Source: an uncultured bacterium (GTDB taxonomy: Bacteria; Bacillota_I; Bacilli_A; RF39; UBA660). From it: a DNA stretch of 42,155 nt. The notes below the pieces were generated by a model, which saw only the letters and a program-made list of their open reading frames with translations, made no database searches and was not told the DNA's origin. This document shows, piece by piece, positions 32,924 through 39,551 of the stretch. The stretch's first letter is position 1; each line of letters begins with the position of its first letter. The translations under genes were made by a program, and so were the position numbers. The stretch covers positions 1 to 42,155 of the forward strand of contig CAMODU010000006.1 of the NCBI GenBank assembly GCA_946611605.1. Direction: 5' to 3'.

Positions 32924-33174
32924 TGAAGAAAATTCCTATGAGACAATGTGTAGTTACTCATGAAAAACTACCTAAGAAGGAATTATTAAGAATAGTTAAG
33001 ACTGATGAAGGAATAATAGCTGATACTACAGGTAAAGTAAATGGACATGGATGTTATATAAAGAAAGACTTATCTGTATTAGAATTAGCTAAAGATAAAA
33101 AGATACTTGATAAAGTATTAGAAACTGAAATAAGTGAAGAAGTATATAAAGAAATTGAAGATATAATAAAATAA
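32923..33174 (+). CDS. rnpM: YlxR/RnpM-type RNA-binding protein
   Basis: An 83-residue protein matching the YlxR (DUF448) family, renamed RnpM in Bacillus after its link to RNase P. Signature: RQCVVTHEKLPKKELLRIVK, then DTTGKVNGHGCYIKK, with His-Gly-Cys in place of the usual Arg-Gly-Ala. It starts in the TAATG overlap with nusA. The adjacent ylxQ (L7Ae-like) gene usual in Firmicutes is missing; infB follows directly after 14 bp. Confidence 0.88.
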   Translation: MKKIPMRQCVVTHEKLPKKELLRIVKTDEGIIADTTGKVNGHGCYIKKDLSVLELAKDKKILDKVLETEISEEVYKEIEDIIK

Positions 33175-33188
33175 AGGAGGGTGTTTAT

Positions 33189-35318
33189 ATGACAGTTCAA
33201 GAATATGCAGAAGATATGAACTATACTGTTCAAGATGTATTAAATGAATGTAATAAATTAGGTATTAAAGTTTCATCTAAAGATGATTTATTATCAGATG
33301 ATGATATAGTAATGCTTGATAATACTATGAATTTAATATCTGCTAATGATGACTTAACACTTGAAGAAAATGATGTAATAGATGATGCAGTAGAAGATAT
33401 CATGATGGGCGATGAACTACAAACTATTACAAAAGATGATAGAAGAGTAACTGAAAAAGTTAAGAGAAGAAGAGATACTGAAAATACAGTTACTAAAGAT
33501 AAAGACTATCAAAACAAAAAGAAACAAATGTATAAGAATAAAGAAAAACTTACATCTAATAATACTGAAGTAGATGAAAGTGTTGTTCTTTATAAAGAGA
33601 ATATGAGTCTACAAGAATTAGCTGATGCATTATCAGTTGAAGGTGTAGAATTAGTTAAAAAATGTATAGAATTAGGTATGATGATATCATTACCTCAAGC
33701 TGTTGATAGAGATACAGCTGAATTATTAGTATCCGAATACAATAAACAATTAAAGAATGAATCAACTCAAGATATTACTAATTTTGAGGAATATGAAATT
33801 ATAGATAAAGAAGAAGATTTAGTAAATAGACCTCCAGTTATTACTATCATGGGACATGTAGACCATGGTAAGACAACATTACTTGATTACATTAGAAAAT
33901 CACATGTAGCTGAAGGAGAAGCTGGTGGAATTACTCAATCAATTGGTGCATACCAAATAGAATATAAAGATCAAAAAATAACATTTATTGATACACCAGG
34001 TCATGAAGCATTTACTGAAATGAGAGCAAGAGGTGCATCTGTAACTGATATAGTAATTATTATAGTATCAGCTGAAGATTCAGTTATGCCTCAAACTAAA
34101 GAAGCAATTGACCATGCAAAAGCTGCAGGTGTTCCAATAGTTGTTGCAATTAATAAGATAGATAAACCTGCTGCAGATCCTAATAAGGTAATGCAAGAAA
34201 TGGCTGCTGAAGGTTTAACTCCAGAAGAATGGGGTGGAGATATTCCTTATCTAAAGATATCAGCTAAAACTGGTGAAGGTGTAGATGAATTAATTGATAC
34301 ATTATTGGCTATTGCTGAAGTATCTGAATTAAAAGCTAATCCATCTAGATATGCTGTTGGTACAGTTATTGAATCTAGAATTGATAAACAAATGGGTGGT
34401 GTAGCATCATTATTAATTCAAAATGGTACATTGAGATTAGGTGACCCATTAGTTGTTGGTACTTTCAATGGTAGAGTTAGAACAATGAAAGATTCATATG
34501 GTAAAGATATAGTTGAAGCTGGTCCTTCTACTCCTGTTGAAATAACTGGTTTAACTGGTAATCCAGGAGCAGGAGATAAATTCATGGCATTTGAATCTGA
34601 AAAAGAAGCAAGACAAATAGCTGAAAAGAGACAAGCTGATTCTAAGAATAAAGATACACAAACTAAACCTGTATCATTAGATGATTTATTTGCTGCTATT
34701 CAAGGTGGAACTAAAGAAATCAATGTAGTATTAAAATGTGATGTAAGAGGTTCTGAAGAAGCAGTTAAGAATTCATTAGAGAAAATTGATGTTGAAGGTG
34801 TTAAGTGTAAGGTTATTAGATCAGGAATAGGTACTATAACTGAATCTGATATAACATTAGCTCAAGCATCAAATGCTATTATTATAGGATTTAATGTTGT
34901 TCCAACTAACTCTGTTAAAGATTATGCTAAGAATGTTAATGTTGAATTAAGATTATATACTATTATTTATAAAGTGGTTGAAGATATGGAAGCAGCTATG
35001 AAAGGTATGCTTGATCCCGTATATGAAGAACAAGTTACTGGTACTGCTAAGATACTTGAATTATTTAAGTTCTCTAAAGTTGGAACTATTGCTGGTTCTC
35101 GTGTTACTGATGGTGTAATTAAATCTAATTCTAATGTTAGAGTAATTCGTGATGGTGTTATCATTTATGATGGTAAGATTGGATCATTACAAAGAGAAAA
35201 AGATCAAGTTAAAGAAGTTAAATCAGGATTTGACTGTGGTATAACTGTTGAAGGTTATAATGATCTTAAAGTAGATGATGAATTACAAGCATATGAAGAA
35301 GTTGAGGTTGAAAGATAA
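33189..35318 (+). CDS. infB: Translation initiation factor IF-2
   Basis: A 709-residue GTPase that places formyl-Met-tRNA on the 30S subunit. It has N-terminal IF2-N motifs (about 1-50 and again 130-180, [20 protein letters not shown]), G1 GHVDHGKT at 222-229, G3 [10 protein letters not shown]4 NKID, then domains II, III and IV. GGAGG precedes the ATG. The N-terminal linker is short and charged compared with enterobacterial IF-2. Partners fmt (29831) and rbfA are in the same region. The stop shares one base with rbfA. Confidence 0.97.
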   Translation: MTVQEYAEDMNYTVQDVLNECNKLGIKVSSKDDLLSDDDIVMLDNTMNLISANDDLTLEENDVIDDAVEDIMMGDELQTITKDDRRVTEKVKRRRDTENTVTKDKDYQNKKKQMYKNKEKLTSNNTEVDESVVLYKENMSLQELADALSVEGVELVKKCIELGMMISLPQAVDRDTAELLVSEYNKQLKNESTQDITNFEEYEIIDKEEDLVNRPPVITIMGHVDHGKTTLLDYIRKSHVAEGEAGGITQSIGAYQIEYKDQKITFIDTPGHEAFTEMRARGASVTDIVIIIVSAEDSVMPQTKEAIDHAKAAGVPIVVAINKIDKPAADPNKVMQEMAAEGLTPEEWGGDIPYLKISAKTGEGVDELIDTLLAIAEVSELKANPSRYAVGTVIESRIDKQMGGVASLLIQNGTLRLGDPLVVGTFNGRVRTMKDSYGKDIVEAGPSTPVEITGLTGNPGAGDKFMAFESEKEARQIAEKRQADSKNKDTQTKPVSLDDLFAAIQGGTKEINVVLKCDVRGSEEAVKNSLEKIDVEGVKCKVIRSGIGTITESDITLAQASNAIIIGFNVVPTNSVKDYAKNVNVELRLYTIIYKVVEDMEAAMKGMLDPVYEEQVTGTAKILELFKFSKVGTIAGSRVTDGVIKSNSNVRVIRDGVIIYDGKIGSLQREKDQVKEVKSGFDCGITVEGYNDLKVDDELQAYEEVEVER

Positions 35319-35668
35319 TGAATAATATCAGAGTAGGTAGAATATCTTCTGAGGTATTAAGAGAATTATCTTCAATCATGTTACTTGAAGCAAGAGATGA
35401 AACATTAAAACATATTACTTTAACTGGATGTGAAGTTACTAATGATTTATCTTATGCTAAAGTATATTATACATACATGGGTGATGAAGATATGGATGCA
35501 GTTAAAAAGAATTTAGAAGTAGCTGAACCATATTTAAGAACTATGTTAGCATCTAAGATTAAAGATTTAAGAAAAATGCCTGAACTAAGATTCTATGTAG
35601 ATGAATCTATAGAATATGGTAATAATATAGAAAGAATATTAGATGATATTAAAAAGGATGATGAATAA
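35318..35668 (+). CDS. rbfA: Ribosome-binding factor A
   Basis: A 116-residue KH-fold protein for late 30S maturation and 16S 5'-end processing. Family pattern: NIRVGRISSEVLRELSSIM at the start, HITLTGCEVTNDLSYAKVYY in the core, and MPELRFYVDESIEYGNNIER at the end. It starts in the ATG that overlaps the infB stop. In Bacillus, ylxP lies before rbfA and truB comes right after; here ylxP is missing and an ABC exporter plus lipoprotein separate rbfA from truB. Confidence 0.95.
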   Translation: MNNIRVGRISSEVLRELSSIMLLEARDETLKHITLTGCEVTNDLSYAKVYYTYMGDEDMDAVKKNLEVAEPYLRTMLASKIKDLRKMPELRFYVDESIEYGNNIERILDDIKKDDE

Positions 35669-35681
35669 TCATTCTTTTTTT
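35651..35681 (+). terminator. Terminator after rbfA
   Basis: AAAAAGGATGAT (35651-35662) pairs with ATCATTCTTTTT (35668-35679, one G-T pair), followed by T's. The stop codon spans the loop and 3' arm. Confidence 0.85.
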
Positions 35682-35689
35682 GTTATAAT
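35681..35689 (+). promoter_or_regulatory. Extended -10 promoter of the ABC exporter
   Basis: TGTTATAAT, a full TGnTATAAT, beginning at the end of the rbfA terminator T run. Confidence 0.6.
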
Positions 35690-35712
35690 GAAATACAGTA
35701 AGGAGTATTTAT

Positions 35713-36468
35713 ATGATAGAGATTAAGAATATTGTTAAAGAGTTTAACAAACTTGATGAAAACAAAAAGAAAATAAAAATACTTGCTGATAATGATATTT
35801 CCTTCGAAGTAAATGAAGGAGAAGTAGTTGGTTTACTTGGACCTAATGGAGCAGGAAAAACTACATTACTTAGAATTATTGCAGGTATTATGAATCCTAA
35901 TAAAGGATCAGTTAAAATTGATGATAAAGATTATAAGAACAATGAATTAGAGATTAAAAAGATGATATCTTTCTTATCTGGTAATACTAAATTATACAAA
36001 GAATTATCACCTATAGAATTAATGACTATGTGTGGTAAATACTATAATGTAGATGAAAAAGAATTAAATAAAAGAATTGATTCTATTGTTAAAAGATTTA
36101 GCATGGAAAAGTTTAAGAATCAAAGAATAGGTACTTTATCAACAGGACAAACTCAAAGAGTTGGTATAGCAAGATGTTTAGTACATAATCCTAAATATTA
36201 TATCTTTGATGAAGCAACATCAGGTCTTGATATTATTTCGTCTAAAGTTATATTAGACTTTATAAATGAAGAAAAGAAAAATGGTAAAGGTATATTATAC
36301 TCAACACATTATATGGAAGAAGCAGAGAATATATGTGATAGAGTAATACTTCTTAATAAAGGTAGAGTAATAGCAACTGGTACTCCAGAAGAAATATTAA
36401 AGAAGACTAAAACAGATAATTTAAGAGATGCCTTCTTTGCTTTGATTGGAGATGATAACAATGCGTAA
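35713..36468 (+). CDS. ABC transporter ATP-binding protein (NatA-like)
   Basis: A 251-residue ATPase. Walker A GLLGPNGAGKTTLLRI, Q-loop region, signature LSTGQTQRVGIARCL (variant of LSGGQ), Walker B YYIFDEATSGLD and switch His in LYSTHYMEE are present. The arrangement and the ABC-2 permease that follows resemble NatAB, the Na+ extrusion system, but similar pairs export peptides or antibiotics. It overlaps the permease by 8 bp. AAGGAG precedes the ATG. Confidence 0.9.
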   Translation: MIEIKNIVKEFNKLDENKKKIKILADNDISFEVNEGEVVGLLGPNGAGKTTLLRIIAGIMNPNKGSVKIDDKDYKNNELEIKKMISFLSGNTKLYKELSPIELMTMCGKYYNVDEKELNKRIDSIVKRFSMEKFKNQRIGTLSTGQTQRVGIARCLVHNPKYYIFDEATSGLDIISSKVILDFINEEKKNGKGILYSTHYMEEAENICDRVILLNKGRVIATGTPEEILKKTKTDNLRDAFFALIGDDNNA

Positions 36469-37603
36469 TGTATTAATTACTTGGAAGAAAGAATTAAGAG
36501 GTATATTTAGAGATAAGAAATATCTATCAATAATATTCTTAATGCCTTTAATAATTCCTATGTTTATTATTTTAATGGGTGGATTATATGATTCACTTGA
36601 TACAAATAAAGGTAATGTAGTTGCATTCAACTATGAAATGACTGAAGTAGAAAAGAATATCTTAAGTAGTATAGATAAAGATATAGAAGTAAAAGTTAAT
36701 AAGAATAAAGATGAACTACAAAAGATGTTTGATGATGGGGATATAAATGGATATATCGTAAAGGAAAATGATACATATTATATGTATATAGATACTTCAT
36801 CTAGTGAAGGTATGACATTATCTAGTTTATTATCTACTTACTTTGAACAATATAATAATTATTTAGCTAGAAATTATTTAGTTGAAAAAGGAATAGATCC
36901 AGGAGAAGTATTTAATATAGTAAAATATGAGCTTAAAGATCAAGCTAAAGAAGGAACTAATTTCTTTACTAATTTCTTAATATCATTTGCACTTATTTAT
37001 TTAGTTATGATTATAACTGTAACTGCTATGAATACTTGTACTGATATTATTGCAGGAGAAAAAGAGAGAGGTACATTTGAAACATTACTTACTTTCCCAT
37101 TAACAAGTAATGAAATAATAGGTGGTAAGTTATTAGCTATATGCACATCATGTGTTATATCTTCTTTAATAGGTGTTGGTACATCTATACCTGCATTCTT
37201 ATATGTTAAAAAGAATACTGTAACATTTGAAGCATTAGAATTTAACTTCAGTGCTAAGACAATAATACTTGCTATAGTAGCATTAATGTTAATATCTGCT
37301 GTAGTATCTGTAATTAGTATATTCTTATGTGGTAAAGCTAAAACATTTAAAGAAGCACAAAGTAAGGTATCATTCTTATCATTTATTGCTATTGTTCCAA
37401 TGTTTACTTCAATGATGAATGTATCTAATGATGTATTATATATGATACCAATTGCTAATGGTGGACAAGTATTAAATGATTTATTTGTAGATGGTATTAC
37501 TAATAGTAATTATCTAATGTTTGCTATATCATCTATAGTTATTACATTAATAGCTTTAGTATATGTAGCTAAACAATATAAGGATGAGAATGCATTATTC
37601 TAA
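36461..37603 (+). CDS. ABC-2 type permease (NatB-like)
   Basis: A 380-residue membrane protein. The ATG at 36461 follows GGAG by nine bases; an upstream in-frame TTG/ATG pair overlaps the ribosome site. One membrane helix near the N-terminus (about 25-43, FLMPLIIPMFIILMGG), a large extracytoplasmic loop (about 50-170), then about five helices in the C-terminal half (from IYLVMIITVTAM), with the NatB/ABC-2-like IIAGEKERGTFETLLTFP between the first two. It is the partner of the preceding ATPase. Its last codons and stop form the first copy of an 18-bp direct repeat. Confidence 0.85.
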   Translation: MRNVLITWKKELRGIFRDKKYLSIIFLMPLIIPMFIILMGGLYDSLDTNKGNVVAFNYEMTEVEKNILSSIDKDIEVKVNKNKDELQKMFDDGDINGYIVKENDTYYMYIDTSSSEGMTLSSLLSTYFEQYNNYLARNYLVEKGIDPGEVFNIVKYELKDQAKEGTNFFTNFLISFALIYLVMIITVTAMNTCTDIIAGEKERGTFETLLTFPLTSNEIIGGKLLAICTSCVISSLIGVGTSIPAFLYVKKNTVTFEALEFNFSAKTIILAIVALMLISAVVSVISIFLCGKAKTFKEAQSKVSFLSFIAIVPMFTSMMNVSNDVLYMIPIANGGQVLNDLFVDGITNSNYLMFAISSIVITLIALVYVAKQYKDENALF

Positions 37604-37610
37604 GAAGAGT
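37593..37610 (+). repeat. Direct repeat, left copy
   Basis: CATTATTCTAAGAAGAGT, 18 bp, covering the end of the permease gene. An identical copy is at 38012-38029. Confidence 0.9.
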
Positions 37611-37675
37611 TATTTACTTTAGCTTTGTTATTGATATAGTGGGGTAAAGTATACTTATTATAAGGAGTGTGTTTT

Positions 37676-38011
37676 ATGAAAAAGTTATTTATAATGGTAT
37701 TTTTATTTAGTTGTATTCTATTGATGACAGGATGTGATAATTCTAATACTTCATCTAAAAATTCATATGTTTCGTGTGCTAAAGAATTGCTAACATCAGA
37801 AGGATTTGGTATATATGCAAAGGAAATGGTTTGTGAAGATGTAAAAAACAATATGCTAGTGTGTCAATATGATTATTCTAAAGGGCATTATGATGTTATA
37901 GGTTTTGAAATAAGAGGAGATAAAGAAATTAGAATGAATTATATTAGTTCTTATTTAAATGATAAGAAGAATAATACTAATACATATAGCATAACTCATC
38001 AATGCAAATAA
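37676..38011 (+). CDS. Small lipoprotein, hypothetical
   Basis: A 111-residue protein. The ATG at 37676 follows TAAGGAGTG. It has a basic start (MKKL), a hydrophobic signal and the lipobox-like LLMTGC, with Cys24 as the likely lipidated residue. The mature part has four further cysteines (SCAKELL, MVCEDV, VCQYDYS, HQCK), consistent with two disulfides. No family is recognised. The gene lies between two identical 18-bp repeats and between the permease and truB, so it may be a recent insertion, or the third component of the ABC exporter. Confidence 0.7.
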   Translation: MKKLFIMVFLFSCILLMTGCDNSNTSSKNSYVSCAKELLTSEGFGIYAKEMVCEDVKNNMLVCQYDYSKGHYDVIGFEIRGDKEIRMNYISSYLNDKKNNTNTYSITHQCK

Positions 38012-38029
38012 CATTATTCTAAGAAGAGT
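38012..38029 (+). repeat. Direct repeat, right copy
   Basis: Identical to 37593-37610. Its last nine bases (AAGAAGAGT) form the 5' arm of the terminator at 38021-38045. Confidence 0.9.
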
Positions 38030-38045
38030 ATATAACTCTTCTTTT
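38021..38045 (+). terminator. Intrinsic terminator after the lipoprotein gene
   Basis: AAGAAGAGT (38021-38029) pairs with ACTCTTCTT (38035-38043), followed by T's. The left copy of the direct repeat has this 5' arm but not the 3' arm. Confidence 0.85.
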
Positions 38046-38049
38046 AATA

Positions 38050-38058
38050 TGCTATAAT
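38050..38058 (+). promoter_or_regulatory. Extended -10 promoter of truB
   Basis: TGCTATAAT, a full TGnTATAAT, five bases after the terminator. Confidence 0.6.
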
Positions 38059-38076
38059 ACAAGTGAAGTGATTATT

Positions 38077-38898
38077 ATGAATGGATTATTAATTGTTGAT
38101 AAAAGTATTAACATGACATCATTTGATGTATGTCATGAATTAATGAAAGTATTTAATACTAAAAGAATAGGTCATACAGGAACACTAGATCCTATAGCAA
38201 CAGGTGTTTTAGTATGTACAATTGGAAAATATACTAAATTAAATGAAGTATTAACTAGTACATATAAAGAGTATATTGCTGAAATGGAATTAGGTAGATT
38301 AACTGATACATTAGATATAGAAGGTAAAGATTTACCATGTAATCAATTCAATTCTACTAAAGAAGAAATAGAAAAAACTATATTATCTTTTAAGAAAACA
38401 TATTTACAAGAAGTGCCTATTTATTCATCAGTCAAAGTAAATGGTAAAAAATTATATGAATATGCAAGAAATAATATAGAAGTAGAACTTCCTAAAAGAG
38501 AAGTAACTATTAAGGATATAGAAATAATTAATATAGATAATAATCATGTCACATTTAAATGTTTAGTATCAAAAGGTACATATATAAGATCACTTATAAG
38601 AGATATAGGAGAATCACTTAATACAGGTGCTATCATGACATCCCTAAGAAGAACTAAACAAGGCAAGTTTAATATAGAGGATGCTTATACATTAGATGAT
38701 ATAAAAAATAATAACTATAAGTTATTATCATTAGAAGATGTGTTAGATATAAAAGTAATAGAATGTGATGATATATTATATAAACAAGTATCATCAGGAG
38801 TTAAACAAGATACAAAAGGTTATATATTATATAAATATAATAATAAAGATGTAGCATTATATAATAATGGAAATATGTTTATTTATTTAAATGATTGA
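38077..38898 (+). CDS. truB: tRNA pseudouridine-55 synthase TruB
   Basis: A 273-residue enzyme that makes pseudouridine 55 in the T loop of tRNAs. The ATG at 38077 is preferred over an in-frame GTG at 38068; the ribosome site is weak (GAAGTG). Family landmarks: GLLIVDKSINMTSFDV at the start, GHTGTLDPIATGVLVC with the catalytic Asp, VPIYSSVKVNGKKLYEYAR and VSKGTYIRSLIRDIGESL. The C-terminal RNA-binding part (about 225-273) is short. In most Bacilli it follows rbfA directly; here it has its own promoter. Confidence 0.95.
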   Translation: MNGLLIVDKSINMTSFDVCHELMKVFNTKRIGHTGTLDPIATGVLVCTIGKYTKLNEVLTSTYKEYIAEMELGRLTDTLDIEGKDLPCNQFNSTKEEIEKTILSFKKTYLQEVPIYSSVKVNGKKLYEYARNNIEVELPKREVTIKDIEIINIDNNHVTFKCLVSKGTYIRSLIRDIGESLNTGAIMTSLRRTKQGKFNIEDAYTLDDIKNNNYKLLSLEDVLDIKVIECDDILYKQVSSGVKQDTKGYILYKYNNKDVALYNNGNMFIYLND

Positions 38899-38900
38899 TA

Positions 38901-38906
38901 TATAAT
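38901..38906 (+). promoter_or_regulatory. -10 element before the DUF4190 gene
   Basis: TATAAT 23 bases before the start codon; an overlapping TGATATATA could act as an extended -10. The -35 is poor. Confidence 0.4.
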
Positions 38907-38928
38907 ATACAACCAAGGAGGTTATATT

Positions 38929-39450
38929 ATGAAAAAGAGATGGAATGGATTTGCTGTAGCAGGTTTTGTAATGTCATTTACTAACTGCTTACTTGGACTT
39001 ATATTTTCTTGTATTGGTATTAGCTCTTCATCTAAATATGATGAGAAAGGTAAAGGATTAGCTATAGCTGGATTAGTAATATCTATATTAAATATGATAG
39101 TAACTATTATAGCAATTATTACTTTATCAGTATTATTAGTTGGATTTGTTACTAATATTGATTCTATAATACCTAATGATGTTAAAGATAAGACTCAAAG
39201 AGTTATTATAGAAACATATGCTAAAGATCAATATGAAGAAAAAATATATGCTAAAGAAGGAATTAAGAAAATCCAAAAGAATGCTAAAGATGGTTATACA
39301 ATTACTTTAGAAGATTTAGAAAAGAATCAACCAGGAATAAAAGATTTATATAAATCATGTGATAGTAAAAAGACTAAAGTAACTATTATTCCTGATAAAC
39401 CATATGGTAAAACAGATTACTCTGTTAAGACTGTATTATCATGTAACTAA
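38929..39450 (+). CDS. DUF4190 membrane protein
   Basis: A 173-residue protein with AAGGAGG before the ATG. The N-terminal half is a DUF4190-type module: two membrane helices (about 8-32 and 45-75), with NGFAVAGFVMSF and KGKGLAIAGLVISILNMI, in which the AGFVxS and GLAIAGLVxS motifs are repeated. The rest (about 80-173) is a hydrophilic, probably extracytoplasmic domain with two cysteines. The function is unknown; similar proteins are common in Firmicutes surface-protein sets. Confidence 0.75.
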   Translation: MKKRWNGFAVAGFVMSFTNCLLGLIFSCIGISSSSKYDEKGKGLAIAGLVISILNMIVTIIAIITLSVLLVGFVTNIDSIIPNDVKDKTQRVIIETYAKDQYEEKIYAKEGIKKIQKNAKDGYTITLEDLEKNQPGIKDLYKSCDSKKTKVTIIPDKPYGKTDYSVKTVLSCN

Positions 39451-39473
39451 TAAATAGTGTTAAATTATTAAAT

Positions 39474-39500
39474 AAAAGGAACATTTATATGTTCCTTTTT
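39474..39500 (+). terminator. Terminator after the DUF4190 gene
   Basis: AAAAGGAACAT (39474-39484) pairs with ATGTTCCTTTT (39489-39499). Confidence 0.9.
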
Positions 39501-39510
39501 ACTTGTATTA

Positions 39511-39519
39511 TGTTATAAT
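39511..39519 (+). promoter_or_regulatory. Extended -10 promoter of ppdK
   Basis: TGTTATAAT, a full TGnTATAAT, 11 bases after the preceding terminator. Confidence 0.6.
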
Positions 39520-39551
39520 ATTGAAGACACAAAATGAAAGGATGATATTAG

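Noticed and set aside
37593-38029. Insertion sequence at the direct repeats
   Set aside because: The segment contains only the lipoprotein gene. There are no terminal inverted repeats and no transposase, so it is reported as a cassette and not as an IS.
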